Translations under genes and position numbers: made by a program
The notes under the pieces: generated by a model
What the model was told of the DNA's origin: nothing
The model's input: only the letters and a program-made list of their open reading frames with translations
Databases searched by the model: none
Source: Spirochaetia bacterium
Lineage (GTDB): Bacteria; Spirochaetota; Leptospiria; Leptospirales; Leptonemataceae
Length of the DNA: 64,000 nt
Direction: 5' to 3'
Assembly (NCBI GenBank): GCA_021413825.1
Contig: JAIOPQ010000088.1
Span: forward strand, 1-64,000
Shown: positions 28,641-39,359 of the stretch, one piece after another
How positions within the stretch are numbered: position 1 is the first letter of the stretch
Layout: each line of letters begins with the position of its first letter

Positions 28641-30160
28641 TTTTGATGAGAAACAAGCGCTTCTATGGAGCGGGCTATACGAGGTTGAATCTTCTCAGCA
28701 CCTTTTAAAGTGAGATGATGCGGATCTCCCAGTTCACGCACTGAGAGCGCATCGTGTAAATCCAGGATTTCAACCCTATCCGATCGCATTGCGTACACAA
28801 ACTTCATATAGTCCGAATACCACTGGCTCCATCCGTAATTCTCTAGCGAATAGGGATGCTCGGCCTGATTGACAATCAAAAGCGGCACGACTTTCGAAGT
28901 TTCGGTTACGAACGTTCGCATATCAGTGGTTTGGCGCGTTTCATGAAATCCAAGTGTTGCACTGATTAATTTAGCAAGACGAAGGCGGTTGAGCCACGTC
29001 AGTTCAGGATGCTCGCGCCAATCGGGTGGCTCGATTCTGCTTTCGTAGTCGGGGAGGATTTCAGCGTCACTCAGAGCTTCCAGGCGTGTTTCTTCAAGGT
29101 TTGGACGACGGAAGAAAGTTTCCCGATTGGCGATTGAAGTCCGTCCAAAATTCCCGAGGAGTCTGATTCCGCGTCCATGGTATACCGAAGTCCCTGGAAG
29201 TACTGCGTCTGCTTTATCAGAAGTCACAACGTGTGAAAGGTAAACATGAACCATTCCCTGTGGGTTGCTCAGGGGAATTTTCTGCCAGCCGGATCTACCA
29301 GGGACAAACTCCTGGGCGTCCTGGGGAGCCGTGCATCGCACAAGTTGCTCTTCTTTTTTGCGCATAACAATCCTTATGCGCAAGCCCGCCTGAACCAGAG
29401 TTGAAGGAATTTCAGCCATGAAATCGTCCGCGGCAAGATACTCTGCCGGAAATGCAAAACATGCTCCCGTAAAACCTTCGCGGAACATCCCTCCAATGAT
29501 AGGTTCACCTTGATAATTCAAATAACTTTTGAGTGGACCACTCCACTCACGCTTAAACAGAACAAACGGAAACCATTCATCGCGCGGATACCTGAGCGAG
29601 TACAGCGCACTGCGCATCATAAAGGACGTAATGGAATCTCCCGCCAGGCCACTCTCATGTGCGAACTCAGATGGGTAATACAAACGAGCCGGCGCTCGTT
29701 GTGCAAGAAAGCGCCGCTCAACTATTACGGATCTTTCCGGGCCCGCTTCCCAGGGCGGAGTTGTTCTTTCAAGATCAAGGTCTGCTGCGTTGACTGACCA
29801 GACAATTACAGACGGATTTAAGCGTAAGAACCTCTTGCGATAATGCACCAGGTCCGTCGAAAGCATGGCAGCATGCGAAATCAATTCAACATTGTATCGA
29901 TCACCGAGTTCTTTTTCTAAAAGACGCGGCAATGTGGAATACTGCGCAACGCTCGAACCTACTACAAGAACCAGGGGTTTATCACGCTTTGCATTTTCAA
30001 CCTGGCGAAATACGGATTCAAAATTATACCAGCGGAAACTGTCCCAGCCCGATGGGTTTGAAAGTGCAAACAGGGCCCGATCAAAAATCAAGCGATCGGC
30101 ACAGAATACTGCGCCAAATAGCACAAGTGGAATGATCAGGGCTTTTTGTTTTTGAGTCAC
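28637..30160 (-). CDS. Membrane-anchored SGNH-like (DUF1574-type) protein
   Basis: The 507-residue protein has an N-terminal membrane helix (LIIPLVLFGAVFCADRLIF). The SGNH block I is present as VLVVGSSVAQYS, and a DxxH near the C terminus as GDPHHLTLKG. This is the arrangement of SGNH hydrolases and of spirochaete DUF1574 proteins, which resemble periplasmic O-acetyl-handling enzymes. The catalytic Ser block reads GSS instead of GDS. It sits between the RNase Z-like and SpoIIE-like genes, overlapping both by four bases. Confidence 0.6.
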   Translation of the reverse strand: MTQKQKALIIPLVLFGAVFCADRLIFDRALFALSNPSGWDSFRWYNFESVFRQVENAKRDKPLVLVVGSSVAQYSTLPRLLEKELGDRYNVELISHAAMLSTDLVHYRKRFLRLNPSVIVWSVNAADLDLERTTPPWEAGPERSVIVERRFLAQRAPARLYYPSEFAHESGLAGDSITSFMMRSALYSLRYPRDEWFPFVLFKREWSGPLKSYLNYQGEPIIGGMFREGFTGACFAFPAEYLAADDFMAEIPSTLVQAGLRIRIVMRKKEEQLVRCTAPQDAQEFVPGRSGWQKIPLSNPQGMVHVYLSHVVTSDKADAVLPGTSVYHGRGIRLLGNFGRTSIANRETFFRRPNLEETRLEALSDAEILPDYESRIEPPDWREHPELTWLNRLRLAKLISATLGFHETRQTTDMRTFVTETSKVVPLLIVNQAEHPYSLENYGWSQWYSDYMKFVYAMRSDRVEILDLHDALSVRELGDPHHLTLKGAEKIQPRIARSIEALVSHQK

Positions 30161-31218
30161 AAACCACTCTCCTTGTCTACAGCAACCAGGACACCGCGCC
30201 CGCGCTCGCCGTAATCCAGAATTGAGGCAAGCCTCGATTCCTCGCCATAAAAAAATGCTTCGCGCATTTCTGCAACCTCACGCCCAGTAACGCCGCCTGG
30301 AATCATTAGCATATAATCGCCTGCATGTAACCTGCTATTAAGCGGCGATTCTGTATTGGGGAAACGCATAAGCTTCTTGAGCCGGCCAGACCAGTACACA
30401 GGTTGAATCCCTTTGCAATAGAAGCGACAGTGCCCATCGCGGCCAAGAGTAAATGTTACGGTCTCCGCCGGCATCCCATAGTCCTCGCAATATTTCCTGT
30501 GACCTGCTGGCCAGTCCTCGACCTGCTTGAGAAAATCGATAAATGCCGCATGACGTTCTTGAACCACAGCGCGAGGGCCGCTCATCATTGCAAAACAGAG
30601 GTTTTCTGCACGATGAAGCAAGAAGCTCTTTCTGTAAGTATTTCCGCGAAGATTTCCGGCTACGCCATAGCGAAACGAATTCCACTGAGTAAATTTCCAG
30701 GAATCAGCCTGCAATTCCGGGAGATCATCCATTTCTGGTTTGGTTTCTTGAGTCGCGAATTCTGGCTGCAGGCCTTCCTGAGCTTGCCCGACATCTACCG
30801 ATGCAGACAGCTGTTCTACCTGTGTTGGTTCTTTTGCTGGTAGGAGTTCTGTGACTTTGACGGCGCCGCGGCCGCTTAGCCATTTTTCAAGCGGCGTTTT
30901 TTCTGCAGGCCAATAAACTACGGCGGCTGCATTGATGCCCTCTGCAAAGGCAGAGTCCTGTGTATGGATCGCGGCAAGCTCACGGGCAGAAAACAATTGA
31001 AGGGACGTTAAGCGGGCTTGAACCGACTCAGGCGTTGCCTCAGGTGAAAGCACATAACAGGAGCGGAGCGGACTACCATCATCGAAAAAGAATTCAGAGG
31101 AATAACCACTCCAATCGGGCAGATCGTAGTCGAATCTGCACTTGAGACCTTGCTCTTCAAGGGCAGAACGAATTCGAATGGAAATAGGAAGAGCGCGAAG
31201 CAGCGCACTGCGTAGCAT
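30157..31218 (-). CDS. SpoIIE/PP2C-like protein lacking metal-binding acids
   Basis: This protein has 353 residues. The N-terminal half is unrecognised. The last ~170 residues follow the SpoIIE phosphatase order: CFAMMSGPRA (normally DvsGhG), VTFTLGRDGHCRFYCKG, and LHAGDYMLMIPGGVTG (normally GDxLxxYTDGvtE). The aspartates that bind metal are absent in both places. I infer a pseudophosphatase, perhaps a binding or scaffold protein. It lies directly downstream of two cyclic-nucleotide-binding proteins. The assignment is by motif order only. Confidence 0.45.
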   Translation of the reverse strand: MLRSALLRALPISIRIRSALEEQGLKCRFDYDLPDWSGYSSEFFFDDGSPLRSCYVLSPEATPESVQARLTSLQLFSARELAAIHTQDSAFAEGINAAAVVYWPAEKTPLEKWLSGRGAVKVTELLPAKEPTQVEQLSASVDVGQAQEGLQPEFATQETKPEMDDLPELQADSWKFTQWNSFRYGVAGNLRGNTYRKSFLLHRAENLCFAMMSGPRAVVQERHAAFIDFLKQVEDWPAGHRKYCEDYGMPAETVTFTLGRDGHCRFYCKGIQPVYWSGRLKKLMRFPNTESPLNSRLHAGDYMLMIPGGVTGREVAEMREAFFYGEESRLASILDYGERGRGVLVAVDKESGL

Positions 31219-31224
31219 AACGGC

Positions 31225-31674
31225 CTATTTCTTTACGCCGAAATGTGTCTCAACATGCGTGAAAGCTGCCTGAATTCTCCGACCAAGGGCCACAAGAATC
31301 TTGAATGCCCAACGGGGATGCGTCTTAAATATTTTCTCAAAATTGTCCGGAGTAAGACACAATAGCTTTGTATCAACAGCGGCGATCAGTGTAGCAGAAC
31401 GCGCCTGATTTTCAAGCATTGCCATTTCGCCAAAGATTTCACCAGGGCCCAGTGAGTTCAAAACGCGATACGATCCTTTGACGATTCGTTCTGTTACAAC
31501 AACTCGCCCGGAAATAATGAGGTAGACTTCGCTTCCGCGATCGCCCTCTTTTAGAATAATTTCTTTGGGCTTGTAGGTTCTTCCATATTTGAAGAACAGA
31601 TCGGCTGTGATGGCGCGTTCGCCTTCAAAGCCGAGTTTCATTAAATCGTAATCGTGCGCTAATTCTTCTTCCAT
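31225..31674 (-). CDS. Cyclic nucleotide-binding domain protein (intact cassette)
   Basis: The 149-residue protein is a single cNMP-binding domain. The phosphate-binding cassette GEIFGEMAMLENQARSATL near residue 78 is intact and matches cAMP/cGMP-binding proteins. No DNA-binding helix-turn-helix follows, so it is not a CRP-type regulator. It is the second gene of the five-gene operon, and the SpoIIE-like gene starts six bases after it. Confidence 0.88.
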   Translation of the reverse strand: MEEELAHDYDLMKLGFEGERAITADLFFKYGRTYKPKEIILKEGDRGSEVYLIISGRVVVTERIVKGSYRVLNSLGPGEIFGEMAMLENQARSATLIAAVDTKLLCLTPDNFEKIFKTHPRWAFKILVALGRRIQAAFTHVETHFGVKK

Positions 31675-31680
31675 ACAGCC

Positions 31681-32085
31681 TTACATGTGCTTCAGTTTAT
31701 GATTCACCTGTCTGAGCATTTTGCTCAGGAGGCGAATGCAGGTGAGCGCGAAGCCAAGATTGGCCGCCATCGCTCGTTCAAATTCATTGCGCGAAAATCC
31801 AATTGCCTGAACCGCTGTGAGCGCCCTCGCATCCGTTAGTCTGGCCGTGTTCACATACACCTCAAGCATTCCAAATACTTCACCTTTGCCGTATAAAAAA
31901 ACGTCTTTTTGCAGGGGCGTGTACGATTTGGTGACTTCTACTTCACCCTCCAGGATCAAAAATGAGCAGGGCTCACCTACGAGGTAATCTGCCTCATAGA
32001 TCTTTGATCCCGCTTCAAACGAGACCACTCGGCCAATCCCTTTTATTGATTCCAGGGAAATTCGTTCCGGATGCGCGTTGTCCAT
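31681..32085 (-). CDS. Cyclic nucleotide-binding-like protein (divergent cassette)
   Basis: The 134-residue protein is the first gene of the operon. The cNMP-domain fold is clear (FEAGSKIYEADYLVGEPCSFLILEGEVEV), but the phosphate cassette is altered to GEVFGMLEVYVNTARLTDA. It may have weak or no ligand binding. No output domain follows. The gap to the next cNMP gene is six bases. Confidence 0.8.
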   Translation of the reverse strand: MDNAHPERISLESIKGIGRVVSFEAGSKIYEADYLVGEPCSFLILEGEVEVTKSYTPLQKDVFLYGKGEVFGMLEVYVNTARLTDARALTAVQAIGFSRNEFERAMAANLGFALTCIRLLSKMLRQVNHKLKHM

Positions 32086-32159
32086 GATCTCTAATTTTAC
32101 CCCTTCCTTTTATTCATTGCTTTACTTTCCCGTCCAGCAATTCACGTCTGACACTTCTA

Positions 32160-33092
32160 ATGCCCGCAACCTTTGACGAGTGCTTTGGGACTTTTCCAAC
32201 TCTGAATCCTCCTAAAGATTTTGCCCAGTTCTGGAAGCTCGCGCTTGAATCATTAAAAAAGATTCCAGTGGAGCCAAAACAGAAAATGGTGATCAAAAGA
32301 AGCCTTGTGCGTGAACAAATCACGGAGGTTCACTTCAAGAGTATCGGCGGGTATAACCTCAGAGCTCAACTAACCGTTCCCCGTAAACGCGGCCGTGTGC
32401 CCGGTGTAATCAGCTTTCACGATTATCTGGAGAACAAGAGCATGGACGTGGATCGAGCCCTGGGCGATGCTGGTCTTGCACATCTCAGATTAGACCTGCG
32501 CGGGCATGAAAAGGTTGAACCGGCACCGCTAGTGCCTCCAAGACACTACCTGGAAACCGGACTTGATCCGGCCATTCAAAGTTATCCGTATTACTGCGTA
32601 CTCGATGCTGTCCGCGCATTGGATTATATGCGTCTGCAGGAATCGATCGACTCAAGCAAGATTGGTCTAATTGGGCGCGGTCTGGGTGGAATGATGGCTG
32701 CTTTCCTTGCTGGCCTCTATCCGGACAAAGTGAAGGCTGTGGCGCTTGAACGACCTGGCTTTCTCTATTTGAATAAATGGAACAATGAATCGCTCTCGCC
32801 AATTGCTTCTGAGGTGCGGGAAATCTATGCGAAGTCGGCACGGATGAAAACCAGGTCTAGAAAAGCCCTGGAATACCTCGATTGTCTGTACTTCGTGCGG
32901 GAAATGAAACAACCCTTCTTTGTAACCGTCGGCCTTGGCGACGCGAAGAACCTCCCCGCTCCTGCCTTTGCCCTCTTCAATCACCTTCAAACCGACAAGA
33001 CAATGGACCTCTTCCCGGATGAAGAGCGCGATCCAAACGGCACAGAGCAGCGCAAGAAATCGATCCAATTCCTGGCCGAAAACCTCCAGTAA
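32160..33092 (+). CDS. Alpha/beta hydrolase-fold protein, acetyl-xylan-esterase-like, nucleophile missing
   Basis: The 310-residue protein matches the acetyl xylan esterase (AXE1/cephalosporin deacetylase) layout: N-terminal cap 'PKDFAQFWKLALESLKKIP', a GYNLRAQLTVP strand, LDLRGHEKV, and a nucleophile elbow. The elbow reads GLIGRGLGG with no serine, where AXE1 proteins have GxSQGG. The expected catalytic His near the C terminus is also not evident (LFPDEERDPNG). It is probably a non-catalytic relative. Confidence 0.65.
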   Translation: MPATFDECFGTFPTLNPPKDFAQFWKLALESLKKIPVEPKQKMVIKRSLVREQITEVHFKSIGGYNLRAQLTVPRKRGRVPGVISFHDYLENKSMDVDRALGDAGLAHLRLDLRGHEKVEPAPLVPPRHYLETGLDPAIQSYPYYCVLDAVRALDYMRLQESIDSSKIGLIGRGLGGMMAAFLAGLYPDKVKAVALERPGFLYLNKWNNESLSPIASEVREIYAKSARMKTRSRKALEYLDCLYFVREMKQPFFVTVGLGDAKNLPAPAFALFNHLQTDKTMDLFPDEERDPNGTEQRKKSIQFLAENLQ

Positions 33093-33106
33093 CCCCAGAA
33101 AGGGGA

Positions 33107-33345
33107 ATTAACCTCAGAGACACAGAGGCCTCAGAGAGGACCGGGGGTTGGTCTGAGAACCAGAAGGACCTTTGCCACAGATGGGCGGGCCGATTCACGC
33201 AGATTAATACGGATAGACCAGGAATCCGAAACTTTTATCCCATCTGCGTTTAAGAGCGTGCATCTGCGGCTAAAGAACGATCGCGGCATAAATTCACTAC
33301 ACGTCCCGATCTCTGCGCCCTCTGTGGTTAACCTTCCCTGTCCTT
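33107..33345. repeat. Dispersed repeat element with imperfect terminal inverted repeats
   Basis: This fills most of the 331-base gap before rpsR. The left end TTAACCTCAGAGACACAGAG mirrors the right end CTCTGCGCCCTCTGTGGTTAA. Inside are CCACAGATGGGC and ATTCACGCAGATTAATACGG, the CAGAT family seen elsewhere. No gene or RNA was recognised. Confidence 0.6.
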
Positions 33346-33423
33346 GCAGTTTTTAAGGGAAATTGGCTTTACACAGGGGCCCCGAATCGTTTCGCTGAAT
33401 GTAGAGAGACTCAGAGGAATATT

Positions 33424-33741
33424 ATGTCAGAACAAGAAGCCTTAGAAGGCAAAGATCTAAGAGACCGCGCAGAAGGCGAACACGGTGGCGACCATGAAGG
33501 TGGCGATTCCTACTTAGATCGTAAAAAGCATCAGAAAGCCCGTTACAAAAAACGCGTGCTCGATACTAGAAATCTTACAATTGATTACAAAGATCCGGAA
33601 ACCCTGGAACGCTTTGTGTCCAAAACCGGAAAAATCCTGCCACGCAGAATGACGGGTGCAACGGCTCGTATCCAGCGCAAGATTTCGCGCGAGATTCGTG
33701 CATCTAGAATGATTGGACTGTTAGCATTTAGCAAAAGGTAA
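33424..33741 (+). CDS. rpsR: 30S ribosomal protein S18, cysteine-free form with acidic N-terminal extension
   Basis: This protein has 105 residues. S18 is recognised by LTIDYKDPETLERFVSKTGKILPRRMTGATARIQRKISREIRASR and LLAF. The zinc-type cysteines often found before the IDYKD segment are replaced (YKKRVLDTRN). About 35 acidic, Asp/Glu/Gly/His-rich residues precede the core. The AGAGGAAT site precedes the ATG. It lies outside the usual rpsF-rpsR-rplI cluster, 24 bases before sucA. It could be the only S18 or a cysteine-free paralogue expressed when zinc is scarce. Confidence 0.9.
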   Translation: MSEQEALEGKDLRDRAEGEHGGDHEGGDSYLDRKKHQKARYKKRVLDTRNLTIDYKDPETLERFVSKTGKILPRRMTGATARIQRKISREIRASRMIGLLAFSKR

Positions 33742-33765
33742 TCGCAACAACTACCGGAGGGGAGT

Positions 33766-36531
33766 ATGGCAGTGGGAATTCTTAATGCCGGAAACCGGGA
33801 GCTTCTTGAGGGCCTGTATGAACAATACCTCAAGAATCCCTCCAGTGTTCCGGAAGCCTGGCGAACGTTCTTCTCTGATCTAGACCACGAGGGTACAAAC
33901 GGCAATGGCACTAACGGCCATGCGCCGGCCCTTCCCCTTCACATCCCAAAACTTTCAAGCGCAGACATGGACGCAGTGGCGGACATCAACATGCGCGCCC
34001 TTCTACTCACACAGTCCTATCGTCGCCAGGGTCACTACTCTGCAATTACAGATCCTCTTGGACTCGTAAAACCGGCACGTTATCATCTAAGTCCGGCAGA
34101 TCACGGGCTAAGCGACGCAGACCTGGATCGCAATGTAACTACAATGGTTGCAGGCAAACAGGTCACGGCTCCACTCCGCGAATTGATTCGCCGGATGGAA
34201 AACACCTATTGCTCTACGCTGGGTGCTGAGTTCTTTTATATTCGCGATGAGGAACGCCGGGGCTGGCTCATTGAGCGTATGGAAGCCCAGGAAAACAAAT
34301 GGCCTCTCGCGACCGAAATGCGCAAGAAGCTGTTTGGAAAGCTCCACGACGCTGAGTACTTTGAACGATTCCTCGCAACCCGCTTCCCAGGAAAAAAACG
34401 TTTCGCACTCGAAGGCGGAGAAAGTCTGATCCCAACGCTCAGTGGGCTAATTGAATTAGCCGGCGACTACAACATGCAGCAAGTAGTAATCGGTATGGCG
34501 CACCGCGGTCGCCTCAATGTTCTTACAAACGTAATGAACAAGGATCCAGCGCTCATCTTTGCTGAATTCAATGAAAAACTAACAGAAGAAATTGGTCCAG
34601 GTGACGTTAAGTATCACTTAGGGTATTCAAGCGATGTTGTAACCATGTCCGGGAAGAAAATCCACTTGAGCCTTGGATTTAATCCGAGCCATCTGGAAGT
34701 GATCAATCCTGTAATCCTGGGATCTGTGCGCGCGCGGCAGACTACAAGCCAGGATACAAAGCGTCAGCTGAATCTTCCCGTAATCATTCACGGGGATGCA
34801 GCATTTGCAGGCCAGGGAATCAATTACGAATGCCTTCAGATGTCAAACCTCGAAGGATATAAAATCGGTGGAGCATTCCACATTATTTGCAACAATCAGC
34901 TGGGCTTCACAACAACTCCAGCCGACGCGCGATCGACACGTTATTGCACGGATCTTGCCAAGATGCTACAGGTTCCAATCTTCCATGTAAATGGTGATGA
35001 TCCAGAGGCCTGCTTCCGCGCAGTTCAGCTCTGCATGGAGTGGAGACAGCGCTACGGTACAGACGTTTTCCTCGATATAATTTGCTATCGTCGCTGGGGT
35101 CACAACGAAACAGACGAACCTGCATTCACACAGCCTGTGATGTATCACGCCATCAAAGCTCATCCTACAACCGTAACCCTACAGGAACAATTTCTACTGC
35201 GTGAAGGTTTACCTTCCGAAGAAATCGAGGCTATTAAGACAAAGAGCCGCGACCATTTTGAAGATGCACACAAGCGCTCGCAGGATGATGGCGTAGGGAT
35301 TCAAATCCAAACGCTTAAAGGGAATTGGAGCGGCTTTACTCGCATTGATCCATCTGAACCAGTTACGGCCGTTGCAATGCAAGAACTCAAAGCCGTCGGC
35401 GATATAGTAACACGCACCCCCAATGGCTTTTCTGTTCATCCAAAAATTCAAAAACTCCTGGAGCAGCGCAAAGCCATGGTTGCTCCTGGCGGACACATTG
35501 ACTGGGGTATGGGAGAAACACTGGCGTATGGTACATTGCTTCGCCAGGGAACTTCCGTTCGAATCTCAGGCCAGGATGTAAAGCGCGGAACCTTCAGCCA
35601 CAGACATGCAGTTCTATTCGATTTCCAGAACGATGAAGAATACATGCCGCTGACTCTTACAGCACAGAATGCAAACATTGAAATCTTCAATAGCCTCCTT
35701 TCAGAAGCAGCAGTGCTTGGATTTGAGTTTGGGTATTCGCTGGCAGATCCGCACACGCTTGTAATCTGGGAAGCTCAGTTTGGTGATTTTGCAAACGGAG
35801 CCCAGGTAATTATTGATCAGTTCATTTCCAGCTGTGAGGCCAAATGGCAACGCATGAGCGGGCTTGTAATGCTTCTTCCACATGGCTACGAAGGCCAGGG
35901 GCCGGAGCATTCCAGTGCGCGACTCGAACGTTATCTGCAATTGTGTTCTTTGAACAACATCATCGTTGCGAATTGCACTACTCCAGCCCAGTACTTCCAT
36001 ATGATTCGCAGGCAAATGCTGCGCAACTACAGAAAGCCACTCGTTTTGATGAGTCCTAAATCGCTTCTGCGCTTACCGGAAGCTACAAGCACACTTGAAG
36101 ATTTTGCAAACGGTGCATTCGATCCAGTTCTCGAAGAAGTTGATCAGACAATCGCTCCAGACAAAGTCCGCCGCATTCTGTTCTGCTCGGGTAAGATTTA
36201 TTACGATCTGGCAGCAGAGCGGAAGAAACTCGGTTGCAGTGATGTTGCAATTGTGCGTGTAGAAGAACTCTATCCGTATCCGGTAAAGGAAATTGCGGGC
36301 GTAATTCAAACCTATCCGCAAGCAAAAGATGTGGCATGGGTTCAGGAAGAGCCGCGTAACCAGGGCGCATGGACCTACATTGAAAATCGTCTGCGTTCGC
36401 AGATTGCTCCTAACCAGGAATTGCAATATCTGGGACGCACACCTTCACCAAGTCCAGCAACAGGCTACTTTAAAGTACACCAGAAAGAGCAGCAGGAAAT
36501 ACTAGACCAGGCATTCGAAAAGGGAGAATAA
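33766..36531 (+). CDS. sucA: 2-oxoglutarate dehydrogenase E1 component
   Basis: The 921-residue thiamine-diphosphate enzyme decarboxylates 2-oxoglutarate in the TCA cycle. Family landmarks are [52 protein letters not shown] and [15 protein letters not shown] strong GGAGGGGAG site precedes the ATG. It is directly followed by sucB (one base apart) and lpd. Confidence 0.96.
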   Translation: MAVGILNAGNRELLEGLYEQYLKNPSSVPEAWRTFFSDLDHEGTNGNGTNGHAPALPLHIPKLSSADMDAVADINMRALLLTQSYRRQGHYSAITDPLGLVKPARYHLSPADHGLSDADLDRNVTTMVAGKQVTAPLRELIRRMENTYCSTLGAEFFYIRDEERRGWLIERMEAQENKWPLATEMRKKLFGKLHDAEYFERFLATRFPGKKRFALEGGESLIPTLSGLIELAGDYNMQQVVIGMAHRGRLNVLTNVMNKDPALIFAEFNEKLTEEIGPGDVKYHLGYSSDVVTMSGKKIHLSLGFNPSHLEVINPVILGSVRARQTTSQDTKRQLNLPVIIHGDAAFAGQGINYECLQMSNLEGYKIGGAFHIICNNQLGFTTTPADARSTRYCTDLAKMLQVPIFHVNGDDPEACFRAVQLCMEWRQRYGTDVFLDIICYRRWGHNETDEPAFTQPVMYHAIKAHPTTVTLQEQFLLREGLPSEEIEAIKTKSRDHFEDAHKRSQDDGVGIQIQTLKGNWSGFTRIDPSEPVTAVAMQELKAVGDIVTRTPNGFSVHPKIQKLLEQRKAMVAPGGHIDWGMGETLAYGTLLRQGTSVRISGQDVKRGTFSHRHAVLFDFQNDEEYMPLTLTAQNANIEIFNSLLSEAAVLGFEFGYSLADPHTLVIWEAQFGDFANGAQVIIDQFISSCEAKWQRMSGLVMLLPHGYEGQGPEHSSARLERYLQLCSLNNIIVANCTTPAQYFHMIRRQMLRNYRKPLVLMSPKSLLRLPEATSTLEDFANGAFDPVLEEVDQTIAPDKVRRILFCSGKIYYDLAAERKKLGCSDVAIVRVEELYPYPVKEIAGVIQTYPQAKDVAWVQEEPRNQGAWTYIENRLRSQIAPNQELQYLGRTPSPSPATGYFKVHQKEQQEILDQAFEKGE

Positions 36532-36532
36532 C

Positions 36533-37759
36533 ATGGCAGTTGAAATCAAGGTCCCTCCGATGGGAGAATCAATCTCGGAGGCGACCATAGCAGGCTGGCG
36601 CAAACAGCCTGGGGATGCCGTGTCTACCGGCGATATTTTAGTCGAGCTTGAGACAGATAAGGTTACAATGGAAGTGCCAGCACCAACCTCTGGTGTGCTT
36701 CGCACTGCAGATAAAAAGCCAGGCGATATTGTAAAGCTCGGCGACCTGCTTGGCACAATCGAAGAAGGCGCAGCATCCGGAAAAACGTCGGCGCCTCCGC
36801 GCGCAACTCCGCCACAAGCAGCTCAGTCAGCCGCTCCGCAAACAGCAACTCAGACCCCGGCAGCAGGAGCTGTGCAATCTGGTTCGACCAACAGCACAGT
36901 TCCTCCAGGTGCGCGTCGGCTTGCAGAAGAGTCTGGAGTTGATACCTCAGCCGTTCAAGGCACAGGCCTGCGCGGTCAGGTTAGAAAGGAAGACATTGTA
37001 AATCATATTGCAAACACGCCTGACGTCCCACCGGGCAAAGCGCGCGCAGCAAGCAGCGGCCCGCGCGAAACCATTACTCCTATGAGTTCGCTTCGCAAGA
37101 AAATTGCAGAGCGACTTGTGCAGGCGCAACAGACTGCGGCCATCCTTACAACCTTCAACGAAGTAGACATGCACAACATGATGGATGTGCGCGCTCGTTA
37201 CAAAGATGCGTTTAAGGACAAGCATGGCGTATCGCTTGGATTCATGTCCTTCTTTACTAAAGCTGTGATCGATGCGCTCAAGGCGTATCCAGCCGTGAAT
37301 GCTGAAATTCGCGGAACAGATATAGTCTATAAAAACTACTACGACATTGGTGTGGCTGTAGGTGGACCCAAAGGACTTGTTGTGCCAGTTGTGCGCGGCG
37401 TAGACCTAATGAGCTTTGCTGAAGTTGAAAAGGAAATCACGCGTCTTGCAGGAAAAGTCAAAGAGGGAACCATTGGCCTCGACGATCTGCAGGGTGGAAC
37501 ATTTACAATTTCAAACGGCGGCGTATACGGCTCAATGCTTTCTACTCCAATCTTGAATCCACCTCAGAGCGGAATCCTTGGAATGCACAACATTGTTAAA
37601 CGTCCTGTTGTGGTGAACGATCAGATCGTGGTGCGACCTATAATGTATGTTGCACTTTCCTATGATCATCGCATCATTGATGGACGTGAAGCAGTTAGTT
37701 TTCTGGTGCGCGTGAAAGAGTGCATCGAGAATCCGGAACGCATGCTTCTTGAAATTTAG
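36533..37759 (+). CDS. sucB: Dihydrolipoamide succinyltransferase (2-oxoglutarate dehydrogenase E2)
   Basis: This protein has 408 residues. In order: one lipoyl domain (lipoyl Lys in [14 protein letters not shown]), an Ala/Pro/Gln linker, an E3-binding domain ([19 protein letters not shown]) and the acyltransferase domain with the catalytic [12 protein letters not shown]. It forms the core of the complex. It starts one base after sucA and ends 25 before lpd. Confidence 0.96.
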   Translation: MAVEIKVPPMGESISEATIAGWRKQPGDAVSTGDILVELETDKVTMEVPAPTSGVLRTADKKPGDIVKLGDLLGTIEEGAASGKTSAPPRATPPQAAQSAAPQTATQTPAAGAVQSGSTNSTVPPGARRLAEESGVDTSAVQGTGLRGQVRKEDIVNHIANTPDVPPGKARAASSGPRETITPMSSLRKKIAERLVQAQQTAAILTTFNEVDMHNMMDVRARYKDAFKDKHGVSLGFMSFFTKAVIDALKAYPAVNAEIRGTDIVYKNYYDIGVAVGGPKGLVVPVVRGVDLMSFAEVEKEITRLAGKVKEGTIGLDDLQGGTFTISNGGVYGSMLSTPILNPPQSGILGMHNIVKRPVVVNDQIVVRPIMYVALSYDHRIIDGREAVSFLVRVKECIENPERMLLEI

Positions 37760-37784
37760 GCCCGATTAGGGTCACCGAGGAATT

Positions 37785-39203
37785 ATGGAACACACCTTTG
37801 ATCTAGTAGTGATCGGCGGCGGGCCGGGCGGGTACGTGTGCGCAATTCGCGCCTCTCAACTTGGACTTAAAGCTGCAATCGTTGAAACACGCGCAACACT
37901 CGGTGGAACCTGCGTAAACGTTGGCTGCATTCCTTCCAAGGCTTTGCTCGATTCTTCTGAAAAGTATCACAAAGCACTTCATGACTTCAAGGACCACGGA
38001 ATTCAAACCGGAAGCATCAAGATTGACGTTGGCACCATGATGGCGCGGAAAAATCGCGTTGTTAAAGAACTGACCGATGGTCTGAACTATTTGATGAACA
38101 AGAACCGCATTACTGTGTTTCGCGGAAAAGGAACCCTCGCAAAAAAAGATTCAAACGGAACCACAGTCAGCATCGCTCTGGCGGATGGAACCGGGACGGA
38201 AGTTCTTGCAAAGAATTGTGTAATCGCAACCGGATCTGAAGTGATTCGAATTCCTGGTTTTGAACCAGATTCACAAACCGTAATTACGTCAGACGATGCA
38301 ATTGCACTGAATGAAGTTCCAAAGCACATGATCGTAATCGGTGGCGGCGTAATTGGACTCGAACTTGGTTCTGTATGGAATCGTCTGGGTGCAAAAGTTA
38401 CAGTAGTCGAACTTCTACCTGATATCTTAATGATGATGGACAGACAAATGCGCGAAATGGCCCGTCGCACTTTGCAAAAACAGGGAATTGAATTTTTGCT
38501 AGAACATAAGGTGGTGAAGGCTGAGAAAAAGAAGAACTCCGTTACGGTTACAATTCAAACAACTGCAGGCGAAACCAAAACCATCGAAGGCGATAAGTTA
38601 CTTGTAGCAGTTGGCCGCAAACCTTACACGGATGGACTCGGTGCTGAAAACGTTGGAGTCAAGCTAACCGAACGCGGGCGCATCGCAGTTGATCCGCATA
38701 CTCTTGCAACTTCAGTTCCCGGAATTTATGCAATCGGCGATGTAATTGAAGGTCCTATGCTTGCGCATAAGGCAGAAGAAGAAGGCGTCCTGGTTGCAGA
38801 GAACCTGGCTGGAAAAAAAGGTCACGTTAACTACAATGCCCTGCCCTCGGTTGTGTATACCTGGCCAGAATTTGCATGGGTGGGCCGCGGAGAAGAAGAA
38901 CTCCAGAAGGCAGGAATCGAGTACAACACAGGTAAGTTTCTGTTCAGACCCAATGGTCGGGCTAAAGCCATGAATGAGCCAGAAGGACAGGTGAAATTCA
39001 TAGCAGACAAAAAAACAGATACGATTCTTGGAGTCTTCATCGTTGGACCAAATGCATCTGAACTGATTGCGGAGGCTTCAATTGCAATGGAATTTGGCGC
39101 ATCAGCAGAAGATATTGCACGGTCGTTTCATGCGCATCCTACGCTCGCTGAAGTTATGAAGGAAGCAGCGATGGATGTAGATAAACGTTCAATTCATAGC
39201 TGA
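37785..39203 (+). CDS. lpdA: Dihydrolipoamide dehydrogenase (E3)
   Basis: This protein has 472 residues. FAD-binding [15 protein letters not shown], the redox disulfide [16 protein letters not shown]-binding [11 protein letters not shown], and the C-terminal HAHPTLAEV base are all intact. It reoxidises the lipoyl groups of the 2-oxoglutarate dehydrogenase and probably of GcvH. It is the last gene of the rpsR-sucA-sucB-lpdA group. Confidence 0.96.
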   Translation: MEHTFDLVVIGGGPGGYVCAIRASQLGLKAAIVETRATLGGTCVNVGCIPSKALLDSSEKYHKALHDFKDHGIQTGSIKIDVGTMMARKNRVVKELTDGLNYLMNKNRITVFRGKGTLAKKDSNGTTVSIALADGTGTEVLAKNCVIATGSEVIRIPGFEPDSQTVITSDDAIALNEVPKHMIVIGGGVIGLELGSVWNRLGAKVTVVELLPDILMMMDRQMREMARRTLQKQGIEFLLEHKVVKAEKKKNSVTVTIQTTAGETKTIEGDKLLVAVGRKPYTDGLGAENVGVKLTERGRIAVDPHTLATSVPGIYAIGDVIEGPMLAHKAEEEGVLVAENLAGKKGHVNYNALPSVVYTWPEFAWVGRGEEELQKAGIEYNTGKFLFRPNGRAKAMNEPEGQVKFIADKKTDTILGVFIVGPNASELIAEASIAMEFGASAEDIARSFHAHPTLAEVMKEAAMDVDKRSIHS

Positions 39204-39287
39204 TAAGGATATCACCAGGATTCGGCGCACGGGAATCGGTTAAAGACGGCGTTCTCAAACGGTCGGGGACTTCCCAACGAGGAAGGA

Positions 39288-39350
39288 ATCTTGACCGCAG
39301 AGTACGCTGAGGCTCAGGGGTTCCGGTTTCATTTCACAACGGCGATAAAC
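39288..39350. repeat. Dispersed repeat fragment (CGCAGAG type)
   Basis: CTTGACCGCAGAGTACGCTG followed by AGGCTCAGGGG has the CAGAG half of the dispersed repeat family found at 16.3, 33.1, 40.5, 41.6 and 59.3 kb. It lies 3' of lpdA and next to the frameshifted AlbA_2 gene. Confidence 0.45.
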
Positions 39351-39359
39351 GCTCAAGGT

